NCBI GenBank assembly: GCA_030524285.1
Contig: JAUNGQ010000002.1
Coordinates: forward strand, 1 to 64,000
Length of the DNA stretch: 64,000 nucleotides
Direction: 5' to 3'
Source of the DNA: Eubacteriales bacterium
Lineage (GTDB): Bacteria > Bacillota > Clostridia > Oscillospirales > Butyricicoccaceae
Positions 7,069-16,446 of the stretch are shown in pieces (position 1 is the first letter of the stretch; each line of letters starts with the position of its first letter). A model generated the notes under the pieces. The model saw nothing but the letters and a program-made list of their open reading frames with translations, searched no databases and was not told where the DNA came from. Both the position numbers and the translations under genes were made by a program.

Positions 7069-9081
7069 TTGGAAAAGCGGTTATCCAGGATTTTGGAACC
7101 GGGCTTCGGCATGTACTTTGTTGTTTTCCTGCTGTTCGCCTGTGTGAGCGCATTCTTCTCACTGTTTCTGGCGTTGTTTGAAATGCTCGTGTGCGCAGTC
7201 CTGTATATCTATTATGTGGTGACCATGCGCCGGCGCAACCGGGAAATGCTGCAATATCTGGAGGCGTTATCCGGCGGTGCAGGCAATGAAACAAGACAGA
7301 ATTTTTCCGATCTTCCGATGCCGATTACCGTCTGCATGATTGGAAACGGACAGATCGTCTGGTGTAATGACCAGTTTCACGATGTATATGATATGAAAGA
7401 CAGCATGTTTGAGCAGACGCTGGAGGATATCGTTCCGGGGTTTGACACTTCATGGCTGCTGGATAAACGGGCGGTTTATCCGTCTGAGGTAAAAATCGGT
7501 GACAAATATTATACGGTAATGGGCTCCCGTGTGCATCCGTCGGATGGCAGTACCAGCGTGCTGATGACACTGTACTGGATTGATATGACGGAGCTGATTT
7601 CGCTGCGCCGGGAGCATGAGGAAAGTAAGCCGGTGGTTTCCATTGTGTCCATCGACAACTACGAAGAGCTGGTCAAGAACGTCAGCGATTCCGAAAAGGC
7701 AACCCTTTTGGCGGCAATTGATAACCGTATCGGTGAATGGGGAAAAAACATCCATGGCGTGCTGCGCAAGTATGACCGTGATAAATATATTTTTGTGATG
7801 GAGGAGCGCGATCTGGCGCAGATCACACAGGATAAGTTTTCCGTTCTGGATTCCGTACGTTCGATTGTCTCACGCGAAGGCATCAATGCAACGCTGTCCA
7901 TCGGTATTGGACGCGATGGCAAGACGCTGGAGGAAAAATATGAATTTGCATTGCTGGCGCTGGACATGGCGTTGTCCCGCGGCGGCGATCAGACCGTGAT
8001 CAAAAACCGGTATGCGTTTGAGTTCTTTGGCGGCGTAGCCAAGGAAGTGGAAAAGCGTACCAAGGTGAAATCCCGCGTTATGGCGAATGCCTTGGGCCAG
8101 CTCATGCGGGATTCCTCTCAGGTGTTCGTCATGGGGCACCATCATTCGGATATCGACGCGATTGGCGCAGCTGTCGGCGTTGCATGTGCGGCACGCAGCC
8201 GCGGCAAGCAGGTACATATCATCCTGCGCCGTGCCCAGACATTGGCTATGCCGTTGCTTGAGCGCGTTGAGGCCAGCGGCGAATATGACGGCGTATTTAT
8301 TGAACCGGAGGAAGCTGTTGCAATGATTGACGGCAATAGCTTAATGGTTGTTGTCGATACCAACCGCCCCGATTTTGTAGATGCACCGGAGCTGCTCCTG
8401 CGGTTCCGCAAGGTAGCTGTCATTGACCATCACCGCCGCGCGGCGGATTATATTGAAAATTGTGCTGTCAATATGCATGAGCCGTCGGCATCCTCTGCCA
8501 GTGAACTGGTGAGTGAGCTGCTACAATATATGGTGCCGAACCAGACCATCAGTCGAATTGAAGCGGAAAGCCTGCTGGCAGGTATTTATCTGGATACCAA
8601 GGGATTTTCGATCAAGGCGGGCGTGCGTACCTTTGAAGCAGCGGCATATCTGCGTCGTGCCGGTGCAGACATGGTCATCATCAAGCGGATGTTCCAAAAT
8701 ACGTTTACGGAATATATGCAGCGGGAACGTGTCATTTCCCGTGCAGAAACGACTTCCTGCGGCATTGTTGTTGCCGTCACAGACGACGAGATTTCACGTC
8801 CGACGGCGGCACAGGCGGCGGATGAGCTTTTGAATATCATCGGTGTCAAGGGCAGTGTAGTTGCTTTCCCGATGCAGGATGATGTGATTGTGTCCGCCCG
8901 CTCGATGGGAAATGTCAATGTACAGGTTTTGGCAGAAATGCTGGGCGGCGGCGGCAGTCTGACGGCGGCCGGAGCGCAGCTGAAAAATACAACCTGCGCA
9001 CAAGCAAAGGAGCGAATTTTCCAGGCGATCAGTGCGTATATGGAAAGCCAGAGCGCACAGGAGGATGACGAAAAACTATAA
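7069..9081 (+). CDS. gdpP: GdpP/DhhP-type cyclic-di-AMP phosphodiesterase
   Basis: This 670-residue membrane-bound phosphodiesterase should hydrolyse c-di-AMP, which controls potassium and turgor in Gram-positives. Two N-terminal membrane helices (about 12-55) are followed by a PAS-like domain (about 75-185), a degenerate GGDEF domain (about 185-310), a DHH domain with GHHHSDIDAIG (about 356) and IDHHRRA (about 452), and a DHHA1 domain ending with GGGGSLTAAGAQ. The metal-binding Asp/His residues are present, so it is probably active. The start is TTG with AAAGGAGG 9 bases upstream. It precedes rplI and dnaB, the usual neighbourhood in Firmicutes. Confidence 0.93.
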   Translation: MEKRLSRILEPGFGMYFVVFLLFACVSAFFSLFLALFEMLVCAVLYIYYVVTMRRRNREMLQYLEALSGGAGNETRQNFSDLPMPITVCMIGNGQIVWCNDQFHDVYDMKDSMFEQTLEDIVPGFDTSWLLDKRAVYPSEVKIGDKYYTVMGSRVHPSDGSTSVLMTLYWIDMTELISLRREHEESKPVVSIVSIDNYEELVKNVSDSEKATLLAAIDNRIGEWGKNIHGVLRKYDRDKYIFVMEERDLAQITQDKFSVLDSVRSIVSREGINATLSIGIGRDGKTLEEKYEFALLALDMALSRGGDQTVIKNRYAFEFFGGVAKEVEKRTKVKSRVMANALGQLMRDSSQVFVMGHHHSDIDAIGAAVGVACAARSRGKQVHIILRRAQTLAMPLLERVEASGEYDGVFIEPEEAVAMIDGNSLMVVVDTNRPDFVDAPELLLRFRKVAVIDHHRRAADYIENCAVNMHEPSASSASELVSELLQYMVPNQTISRIEAESLLAGIYLDTKGFSIKAGVRTFEAAAYLRRAGADMVIIKRMFQNTFTEYMQRERVISRAETTSCGIVVAVTDDEISRPTAAQAADELLNIIGVKGSVVAFPMQDDVIVSARSMGNVNVQVLAEMLGGGGSLTAAGAQLKNTTCAQAKERIFQAISAYMESQSAQEDDEKL

Positions 9082-9218
9082 CGTTTTAAAACATTGATAT
9101 CCGTGTAGACAGCTGTACGATATGGCAAAAGCCCTCTGATAGGTGGAGGGGATATCCGGCAGCTGCTTCACACAAACGATATGATATTACAATTTCTATT
9201 CCTTGGAGGGATGTTAAC

Positions 9219-9668
9219 ATGAAGGTAATTTTACAGCAGGACGTAAAGGGCAAGGGCAAGAAGGGCCAGCTCGTTGAGGTATCCGAAGGTTATGGCAGAA
9301 ACTTTCTGCTGCCGCGTAAGCTGGCCGTGCTGGCAACTGCAGACAACATGAACCAGATGAAGCAGGCGGAAGAATCCCGCAAGCACCGTGAGGCTGTTGA
9401 GCGTGCAGAAGCACAGGAGAATGCAAAGAAGTTTGAAGATATTATCGTCCATATGACCGCTAAGGGCGGCACCAGCGGACGTATTTTCGGCTCCGTTACC
9501 AGCAAGGAAATTGCAAGCCAGCTCAAGAAGGAGCATGGCATTGAAATCAACAAGCAGAAAATTGTGATCGATGAAGCAATCAAGAATTTCGGCACCTATG
9601 AGCTGAAGGTAAAGCTGTACCCGGAGGTTGTCGGCAAGCTGAAGGTTCAGGTAACCGAGGCGGAGTAA
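9219..9668 (+). CDS. rplI: 50S ribosomal protein L9
   Basis: The 149-residue L9 begins MKVILQQDVKGKGKKGQLVEVSEGYGRNFLLPR, a diagnostic N-terminal RNA-binding domain, joined by a long helix to a C-terminal domain (SVTSKEIASQL..GI). The length is normal. GGAGGG precedes the ATG. It follows the gdpP gene, and the gap to dnaB is filled with tandem repeats. L9 sits at the base of the L1 stalk and helps reading-frame fidelity. Confidence 0.98.
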   Translation: MKVILQQDVKGKGKKGQLVEVSEGYGRNFLLPRKLAVLATADNMNQMKQAEESRKHREAVERAEAQENAKKFEDIIVHMTAKGGTSGRIFGSVTSKEIASQLKKEHGIEINKQKIVIDEAIKNFGTYELKVKLYPEVVGKLKVQVTEAE

Positions 9669-9675
9669 ACGGAGA

Positions 9676-10252
9676 AAGGCTCCTTCTTTGAGGGAGCTGT
9701 CAGCGCAGCTGACTGAGGGAGTTGGATTGCATTTGTCCTTTGCACAGCAGTTGCAGTTGATATGACAGATTTCGGCTTTCACTCCCTCCGTCTTCGCCTA
9801 TGGCGAAGCCACCTCCCTCGAAGAGGGAGGCTATGGATGAAACCGTGTCACGTTAGATAGAAGGCTCCCTCTTTGAGGGAGCTGTCAGCGCAGCTGACTG
9901 AGGGAGTTGGATTGCATTTGTCCTTTGCACAGCAGTTGCAGTTGATATGACAGATTTCGGCTTTCACTCCCTCCGTCTTCGCCTATGGCGAAGCCACCTC
10001 CCTCGAAGAGGGAGGCTATGGATGAAACCGTGTCACGTTAGATAGAAGGCTCCCTCTTTGAGGGAGCTGTCAGCGCAGCTGACTGAGGGAGTTGGATTGC
10101 ATTTGTCCTTTGCACAGCAGTTGCAGTTGATATGACAGATTTCGGCTTTCACTCCCTCCGTCTTCGCCTATGGCGAAGCCACCTCCCTCGAAGAGGGAGG
10201 CTATGGATGAAACCGTGTCACGTTAGATAGAAGGCTCCTTCTTTGAGGGAGC
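9676..10252. repeat. Three tandem 185-bp palindromic repeat units plus a partial fourth
   Basis: Units begin with AAGGCTCC at 9676, 9861, 10046 and 10231, an exact 185-base period. Each unit is a 157-bp imperfect palindrome (left end AAGGCTCCCTC.., inner arms GAGGGAGTT and ACTCCCTCCGTC, right end CCTCCCTC..GAGGGAGGCT) followed by a constant 28-bp tail. Units are almost identical; the first starts CTCCTTC instead of CTCCCTC. The fourth stops after 22 bases, just before the dnaB ribosome site. No coding potential is seen. It resembles a MITE amplified together with 28 bp of flank. Confidence 0.95.
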
Positions 10253-10279
10253 TTATAACAAGAAGGAGGTCAGTCACAT

Positions 10280-11614
10280 ATGGCGATGGATGATTTGCTG
10301 GCGCGGCAGATGCCGCAGGCGCTCGAAGCGGAGCAGGCGGTCATTGGTTCGATGTTGATTGACCCATCCTGTATCCCGGAGGTTATCGAGCTTTTGCGCC
10401 CGGAGGACTTCTATGCCGAGGAAAACCGCCACATTTTTGAAACGGTTTACTCGATGTTTACCAATTCTGTGCGCATTGATGCGGTGACGGTGCTCAATGA
10501 GCTGAAGGTCAACGGCATGTATGATGACGCGGGCGGACGTGCCTATCTGTCGCAGCTGATGGACGTCACGCCAACTGCGGCAGGCGTGCGGGAATATGCC
10601 CGGATTATCCGGGATAAAAGTATGCTGCGTGAGGTTGCGGCTGCCGGTGCGGATATTCAGGCGATGGCATATGAGGGCGCCGGAGAAGCTGGCGATATTG
10701 CGGAGGCCGCGGAACAGAAAATCTATGCGGTGCGTCACGGGCGCGAGGTGCAGGGTCTGTCTCCGATCAAAAGCGTTATTCTGGATGTGTATAACCGTCT
10801 GGATGAGCTGGCACAGAGCGAGAACGGCCTGCCGGGCCTGCCGACAGGCTTTCATGATCTGGATCGCCGTTTGACCGGTCTGAATAAATCCGACTTGATT
10901 TTGATTGCAGCCCGTCCGGGTATGGGCAAGACTGCCTTCGCACTCAATGTCGCATTGTATGCGGCAAAGCATACAGATAAGGACATTGTATTGTTCCAGC
11001 TCGAAATGAGCAAGGATCAGCTGGCATCCCGTCTGCTGTCGCAGGAGGCTGTCATTGATTCCCAAAAGCTCAAGACAGGTGAGCTGGAGCCGGATGACTG
11101 GACCAAAATTGCCCGTGCTGCCAATACGCTGGCCAAAACCCATATCTATGTCGATGACAACCCGGCGATTACCGTCGCGGAAATCAAGGCGAAATGCCGC
11201 CGGTTGGGCGACAATCTTGGCTTGATCTGTATCGATTATTTGCAGCTGATGCAGTCGGGACGGCGCACGGAAAACCGTGTCAATGAAATCGGTGAAATCT
11301 CCCGTGCCATGAAAATTATGGCGAAGGAGCTGAATGTGCCGGTGATTTGCCTGTCCCAGCTGTCGCGTGCGGTAGAAAAGCGTGAGGATAAACGCCCGAT
11401 GCTATCTGACCTGCGTGAATCCGGCGCCATCGAACAGGATGCGGATATTGTTCTGTTTATTTATCGTGACGACTATTATGACGACGAAAGCGAAGAGAAA
11501 AATAACGCGGAAATCATCATTGCAAAAAACCGCCATGGTGCAACCGGTTCGGTGATGCTCCAGTGGATTGGTCAGTATACGACATTTTATAATCAGGATC
11601 GAAGGTACGAATGA
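10280..11614 (+). CDS. dnaB: Replicative DNA helicase DnaB
   Basis: This 444-residue hexameric helicase unwinds DNA at the replication fork. It has the N-terminal primase-contact domain (PQALEAEQAVIGSML) and a RecA-like C-terminal domain with Walker A ARPGMGKTAF (about 210-219), Walker B LICIDYLQLM and the arginine-finger region. There is no intein. AAGGAGG lies 10 bases before the ATG. The stop overlaps the start of tilS by four bases (ATGA). Confidence 0.97.
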   Translation: MAMDDLLARQMPQALEAEQAVIGSMLIDPSCIPEVIELLRPEDFYAEENRHIFETVYSMFTNSVRIDAVTVLNELKVNGMYDDAGGRAYLSQLMDVTPTAAGVREYARIIRDKSMLREVAAAGADIQAMAYEGAGEAGDIAEAAEQKIYAVRHGREVQGLSPIKSVILDVYNRLDELAQSENGLPGLPTGFHDLDRRLTGLNKSDLILIAARPGMGKTAFALNVALYAAKHTDKDIVLFQLEMSKDQLASRLLSQEAVIDSQKLKTGELEPDDWTKIARAANTLAKTHIYVDDNPAITVAEIKAKCRRLGDNLGLICIDYLQLMQSGRRTENRVNEIGEISRAMKIMAKELNVPVICLSQLSRAVEKREDKRPMLSDLRESGAIEQDADIVLFIYRDDYYDDESEEKNNAEIIIAKNRHGATGSVMLQWIGQYTTFYNQDRRYE

Positions 11615-12936
11615 AGCAGCTGGTACGCCATACAATCAACCGGTACGGTATGATACCGGAGGGAACCCGTGTGTTGTGCGGGCTGTCCGGCGGCGCGGAT
11701 TCCGTCAGTCTTGTGCTGTGTTTGCAGGAGCTGGGCTATGATATCTGCGCCTGCCATTTGAATCACGGCTTGCGCGGCGCACAGGCGGATGCCGATGAAG
11801 CTTTTTGCAAGCAGCTGTGCGCCGACAGAGGTATCCCGTTTTATTCCGAATACTGCGACGCAAATGCAGCCGCAGAGCAGAAAAAGCTGTCGATAGAAAC
11901 GGCGGCACGCGAACTGCGGTATGCTTTTTTTGTGCGCTGCGCACAGGAATTTGATGCCGGACGCATTGCAACGGCACATACGGCAGATGATAATTTGGAG
12001 ACCATGCTGTTTCACCTGATTCGTGGAACAGGCAGCGCCGGTCTGGCAGGCATTCCGCCTGTCAGGGGGAATATCATCCGTCCCTTGCTTGCTGTGGAAC
12101 GGCGGCAAATCGAAGCGTATCTGAACGGGCACGGTCAGATATGGCGGACGGATGCTACCAATCTGGATGACAGCTGTACCCGGAATAAAATCCGGCACCA
12201 TGTGATTCCGGCGCTGCGGGACATTGAACCATCGGCGGCACGGCATGCTCTGGAAGCCGCAGACCTGTTAAGGCAGGACAATGCCTGTCTGGATGAGCTG
12301 GCGCAGCCGGACGGCATGCAGCTGGATGCACAACAGCTTTGCCGGATGCCGGCGGCATTGCAATCCCGGCGCGTGCGACAGTTGCTGGAGCGGGCCGATG
12401 TACCGATGAGCGAGGTCAGCAGAAAGCATATCCATGCTGTGTGTGCACTGGCGGGAAAAAAACGCGGCTCCGTCAGCCTGCCCGGCAGAAAAAATGCAGT
12501 AAAGCGTAATGGTATACTTTGGATTGAAGCGGCGGTGGAGAAACCTGCGCCGATGGCAGTCCAGCCGGAAAAGCTGATGCGGTTCGGTGCATATACCATA
12601 CAAATTACGAGAAAAATATCGGATATTCACAGTTCGTTCAAGCTTTATCCGATTTCGTATGCTACAATCAACTTAACTAATTTGCGTGTCCGTACATGGA
12701 AACGGAATGATTGTATGACGCTTCCGGGCGCCCGCGGCGCGCGGTCACTCAAGCGGCTGTATGCCGAACGGGGAATCGCACCTGCGTTGCGGGATACCTG
12801 TCCTGTGCTGTGCTGCGGGGATAATATTATTGCAGCGGCAGAGATTGGCACGGATGCAGCATTTTGCGGCAATACCGGTTTTTTTGCTGTTTCGCTTTGC
12901 GGCAGCAGCGGATTGGGAGGAGAGAAAGAGATATGA
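11611..12936 (+). CDS. tilS: tRNA(Ile)-lysidine synthetase
   Basis: This 441-residue enzyme modifies C34 of the tRNA-Ile CAU anticodon to lysidine using ATP and lysine. The PP-loop GLSGGADSVSL is at about residues 29-39. A TilS substrate-binding region and a C-terminal domain (LPGARGARSLKRLYAERGIAPALR, DTCPVLCCGDNIIA) follow. It is translationally coupled to dnaB upstream and hpt downstream by ATGA overlaps. The tilS-hpt-ftsH order is classic for Firmicutes. Confidence 0.94.
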   Translation: MKQLVRHTINRYGMIPEGTRVLCGLSGGADSVSLVLCLQELGYDICACHLNHGLRGAQADADEAFCKQLCADRGIPFYSEYCDANAAAEQKKLSIETAARELRYAFFVRCAQEFDAGRIATAHTADDNLETMLFHLIRGTGSAGLAGIPPVRGNIIRPLLAVERRQIEAYLNGHGQIWRTDATNLDDSCTRNKIRHHVIPALRDIEPSAARHALEAADLLRQDNACLDELAQPDGMQLDAQQLCRMPAALQSRRVRQLLERADVPMSEVSRKHIHAVCALAGKKRGSVSLPGRKNAVKRNGILWIEAAVEKPAPMAVQPEKLMRFGAYTIQITRKISDIHSSFKLYPISYATINLTNLRVRTWKRNDCMTLPGARGARSLKRLYAERGIAPALRDTCPVLCCGDNIIAAAEIGTDAAFCGNTGFFAVSLCGSSGLGGEKEI

Positions 12937-13472
12937 CAAAGGATATTGAAAGAGTACTGCTATCACAGGAAGAAATTGCAGCGAAGGTTGCCGAAATCGG
13001 CGCGCAGATTTCCAGGGATTATGAAGGAAAAGACCCGATTATCGTCAGTATTTTGAGAGGTTCTTTTATCTTTATGGCTGATCTGGTGCGTGCGATTACC
13101 ATTCCATGTACCGTGGACTTTATGTCGGTTTCCAGCTATGGCTCCGGCACAAGCTCTTCAGGTGAGGTAAGAATTGTAAAGGATTTTGAAGGCAGTGTGG
13201 AAGGACGTCACCTGATTATTGTCGAGGATATCCTTGACAGCGGACGTACGCTCAACTATCTGATGAAGACATTGAAAACACGCGGCGCAGCGTCGATTGC
13301 GCTGTGCACATTTTTGGATAAACCGGACCGCCGGGTTGTGCCGGTAGAGGTTGCCTATAAGGGCTTTACCGTTCCGGATTCTTTTATTGTCGGTTATGGT
13401 CTTGACTATGACCAGAAATATCGCAATCTGCCGTATGTAGGCGTACTGAAACCGTCTATATACGGAGAATAA
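12933..13472 (+). CDS. hpt: Hypoxanthine phosphoribosyltransferase
   Basis: This 179-residue purine-salvage enzyme makes IMP/GMP from hypoxanthine or guanine and PRPP. It contains the PRPP motif VEDILDSGRTLNYL and SVSSYGSGTSSSGEV. The start at 12933 (MTKDIERVLLS) is chosen over an upstream in-frame ATG because it overlaps the tilS stop as ATGA, has GGAGGAG upstream, and matches the family length. Confidence 0.96.
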   Translation: MTKDIERVLLSQEEIAAKVAEIGAQISRDYEGKDPIIVSILRGSFIFMADLVRAITIPCTVDFMSVSSYGSGTSSSGEVRIVKDFEGSVEGRHLIIVEDILDSGRTLNYLMKTLKTRGAASIALCTFLDKPDRRVVPVEVAYKGFTVPDSFIVGYGLDYDQKYRNLPYVGVLKPSIYGE

Positions 13473-13511
13473 TAAACACTTCCGTTCAGCGGAGAGGAGT
13501 GACATACACAT

Positions 13512-15635
13512 TTGAATAAAAAGAGCAATAGCAACAAAATGAAGGGGCTTGGCTTTTATGCGATTATCATAGTCCTTTTGATCGTTACTGTTTCGGTATT
13601 GATGCAGCAGAATGCCACACCGGCTGTTACCTATGCACAGGTTGTGGATGCATTTGAAAAGGAAACAGTCACACAGTTTACCATTGATGGCACCACCCTG
13701 CATGCAGAACTGAAGGATGGTTCGATGCTGTCGTACAATCTGCCGAGCGTGGAGCTGTTTTTCAACGATTTGGGCGAAACGATCAAGGCGCAAAAGAAAG
13801 CGGAGATCATCAAGGACTATGACTGGACGACAACGGAAATTCCATGGTGGGCAAGTATTATTCCATACGTTGTCCTGATTGTGATTTTCGGTCTGTTCTG
13901 GTACTTTATGTTCAATAAGTCTGAAGGCGGAGGGCGCGGCGCCATGCAGTTTGGCAAGGCGCGCATCAAGAATGCCAAGGACGAAAAGCGCCATGTAACG
14001 TTTGCGGATGTTGCAGGTGCGGATGAAGAAAAGGCCGAGCTGGAAGAAATTGTCGAATTTTTGAAGAATCCGCAGAAGTTTACACAGATTGGCGCACGTA
14101 TTCCGAAGGGCGTTCTGTTGGTAGGCCCTCCGGGTACTGGTAAAACGCTGCTGGCACGTGCGGTTGCAGGTGAAGCGGGCGTACCATTCCTGTCAATTTC
14201 GGGTTCTGATTTCGTTGAATTATATGTCGGCGTCGGCGCATCCCGTGTGCGTGATCTGTTCAATGAAGCAAAGAAAAATTCCCCGGCAATTGTGTTTATC
14301 GATGAAATTGATGCTGTCGGACGTCACAGAGGTGCAGGTCTTGGCGGCGGACATGATGAACGCGAGCAGACGCTGAACCAGTTATTGGTTGAAATGGACG
14401 GCTTTGGCGCGAACGAAGGTGTTATTGTCATTGCGGCTACCAACCGTCAGGATATTCTTGACCCGGCGCTGCTGCGTCCGGGACGTTTTGACCGTCAGGT
14501 TTACGTCGGCGCACCGGATATGAAGGGACGCGAGGCAATCCTCAAGGTACATTCGCGCGGCAAGCAGTTTGACCCGGATGTACACTTTGATTCCATTGCA
14601 AAATCCACCGCAGGCTTTACCGGCGCTGATCTGGAAAACCTGCTCAATGAAGCAGCCCTGCTGGCAGCACGCCGCAACAAGCGACTGATCAGTATGGAGG
14701 ATATTGAAGATTCCTTCCTCAAGGTTATCATGGGTACGGAAAAGAAGAGCCGTGTCATGAGTGAAACAGAGAAAAAGCTGACGGCATATCATGAAGCAGG
14801 CCATGCGATTGCAACCCGCTGTCTGCCGACACAGGACCCGGTGCATACGGTTTCCATTGTACCGCGCGGACGCGCAGGCGGCTTTACCATGAGCCTGCCG
14901 CAGGAGGATAAATTCTATGCCTCCAAGAAGGAAATGCTGGATGACCTGATTGTACTGCTCGGTGGACGTGTTGCAGAAAAGCTGACGATGGATGATATCT
15001 CCACCGGCGCTTCCAACGATATTGAGCGCGCTACTTCAGTTGCCAAGAGCATGGTAACCAAGTATGGCATGAGCGATCTGATCGGCCCGATCAACTACAG
15101 CAACGGTCAGCAGGAAATTTTCCTGGGACGTGATGTGGTGGAAACCGACACCATTTCCGAAGAAGTGGCGGCAAAGATTGATGCTGAAATCCGTAAGATT
15201 ATTCTGGAGGCCTATGAGCAATGCGAAAACATCCTGAAGGAGCATATGGAGCAGCTCACGGCAGTGGCAGAATACCTGATCCGCAATGAAACGATGGACG
15301 GCGATGCATTTGAAAAGCTGTTCAATGGCGAAGAGGTTCCCGATCATGCAAGCGGTGAGCAGCTGTTTCATTTGGAAAGAGGCATGGCGAAGACTGCCGC
15401 ACAGGCTGAAAAAAAGGAGGATGCTCCGGCAGAGGAATTGAAAGAGATCCCAGCAGAGGAGCAGACCCGCGTATTCCGCCCGACGGATGATGATCCGGAT
15501 AAAACGCAGAAAATCTCAGTGGATGACGCAGATAAAACCCAAAAAATTTCACTGGATGATGCTGTGACCAGATTGTTTGTACAGGACAAGACGGAAGAGG
15601 ACGATGACCTCACCCATCACGATGACGGCGAATAA
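13512..15635 (+). CDS. ftsH: ATP-dependent zinc metalloprotease FtsH
   Basis: This 707-residue membrane AAA+ protease degrades misfolded and regulatory proteins. It has a membrane helix at about 13-30, a periplasmic-type domain, a second helix at about 114-135, Walker [14 protein letters not shown] (about 205), Walker [10 protein letters not shown], the second region of homology, and the zinc site HEAGH at about 427-431. The start is TTG with GAGAGGAG upstream. The C-terminus has an added acidic tail of about 90 residues containing two near-identical decamers, [10 protein letters not shown] and [10 protein letters not shown], not part of the protease core. Confidence 0.96.
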   Translation: MNKKSNSNKMKGLGFYAIIIVLLIVTVSVLMQQNATPAVTYAQVVDAFEKETVTQFTIDGTTLHAELKDGSMLSYNLPSVELFFNDLGETIKAQKKAEIIKDYDWTTTEIPWWASIIPYVVLIVIFGLFWYFMFNKSEGGGRGAMQFGKARIKNAKDEKRHVTFADVAGADEEKAELEEIVEFLKNPQKFTQIGARIPKGVLLVGPPGTGKTLLARAVAGEAGVPFLSISGSDFVELYVGVGASRVRDLFNEAKKNSPAIVFIDEIDAVGRHRGAGLGGGHDEREQTLNQLLVEMDGFGANEGVIVIAATNRQDILDPALLRPGRFDRQVYVGAPDMKGREAILKVHSRGKQFDPDVHFDSIAKSTAGFTGADLENLLNEAALLAARRNKRLISMEDIEDSFLKVIMGTEKKSRVMSETEKKLTAYHEAGHAIATRCLPTQDPVHTVSIVPRGRAGGFTMSLPQEDKFYASKKEMLDDLIVLLGGRVAEKLTMDDISTGASNDIERATSVAKSMVTKYGMSDLIGPINYSNGQQEIFLGRDVVETDTISEEVAAKIDAEIRKIILEAYEQCENILKEHMEQLTAVAEYLIRNETMDGDAFEKLFNGEEVPDHASGEQLFHLERGMAKTAAQAEKKEDAPAEELKEIPAEEQTRVFRPTDDDPDKTQKISVDDADKTQKISLDDAVTRLFVQDKTEEDDDLTHHDDGE

Positions 15636-15710
15636 CAGCTTCATAAAATAAGATGACAGCCGCAGGCTTTTGCCTGCGGCTGCTGCTATGTATCCGTATG
15701 GTTGGAATAG

Positions 15711-15761
15711 ACTCCTTCCGTCTTCGCCTGCGGCGAATCCACCTCCCTCGAAGAGGGAGGC
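15711..15761. repeat. Right-half copy of the palindromic repeat
   Basis: ACTCCTTCCGTCTTCGCC, a small palindrome and CCTCCCTCGAAGAGGGAGG match the right end of the units at 9676-10230. The left half is absent. Confidence 0.8.
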
Positions 15762-15857
15762 ATTGGCTGAACCGGTTAAAAGAGAAGGATGTTCCCATAA
15801 AGCACAAAAAAGCTTCCGTTTTTTCCAAAAAACCCCGCTCAATTACAGGAAAAGGGG

Positions 15858-15887
15858 TTGCAATCCCTCTGCGTTTTGTGGTATGAT
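15858..15887 (+). promoter_or_regulatory. Promoter of the ACT protein-hom-thrB operon
   Basis: TTGCAA (15858-15863) and TATGAT (15882-15887) are 18 bases apart, about 75 bases before the first start codon. Confidence 0.6.
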
Positions 15888-15962
15888 AGCAATGCTGCGA
15901 AAAACAAATGTTTTTCAGAGAAAGACACGGGGCATACCCGTCCGAAAGGAGCCGCAGAGCAA

Positions 15963-16406
15963 TTGGAAAAGCAGCCGAAATTTTATATTGTGGACTCATC
16001 GCTGCTGCCGGAAGTATTTCTCAAGGCCGCACGGGTGAACTGCAGTTTACAGAGCGGGGAATTCCGCACCGTCGGTGAAGCAACCCAAAAGGTTGGGCTC
16101 AGCCGCAGCGCTTATTATAAATATAAAGATGGGATTAAGCCGTTATTTGAGGCGGCGAACCACAGCATCATTACCTTTAATCTGATGGTTACGGATGAAG
16201 CAGGTGTATTATCTGAAATTCTGACAGTATTTGCCCGTTCCGGCGCAAATATTTTAACCATCAACCAGTCCATTCCGGTCAATGGGCAAGCGGCAGTCAC
16301 GATTGCTGCACGGACTGGTGAAATGAATTGTTCGGTAGAGCAGATGATGGCCGATATTTTGGCAATTTCCGGCGTAGCACGCATGGAAATTCTGGCAAGA
16401 GAGTAA
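15963..16406 (+). CDS. ACT domain-containing protein (PheB/UPF0735 type)
   Basis: This 147-residue protein has a C-terminal ACT domain (LMVTDEAGVLSEILTVFARSGANILTINQS). An N-terminal part resembles a helix-turn-helix (EATQKVGLSRSAYYKYKDGI). ACT domains bind amino acids, so it may be a sensor. The start is taken as TTG at 15963, with AAAGGAG upstream and the usual family length; an in-frame upstream ATG at 15858 overlaps the promoter. It directly precedes hom and thrB, which fits a role tied to threonine/aspartate-family synthesis. The precise role is unknown. Confidence 0.87.
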   Translation: MEKQPKFYIVDSSLLPEVFLKAARVNCSLQSGEFRTVGEATQKVGLSRSAYYKYKDGIKPLFEAANHSIITFNLMVTDEAGVLSEILTVFARSGANILTINQSIPVNGQAAVTIAARTGEMNCSVEQMMADILAISGVARMEILARE

Positions 16407-16446
16407 CAGGAAACCCATCCGATGTGACATGAAGGAGGAAACCACT

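Larger units (their letters stand above)
15636..15962. other. Intergenic region after ftsH
   Basis: It holds a strong hairpin AGCCGCAGGC/GCCTGCGGCT (15658-15681) without a T-run, a right-half copy of the palindromic repeat (15711-15761), and the promoter of the next operon (15858-15887). No gene is seen. Confidence 0.6.

Noticed and set aside
9676..10252. Tandem repeats as a possible CRISPR array
   Set aside because: Units are 185 bp, contiguous and nearly identical with no variable spacers, and each is a palindromic element.
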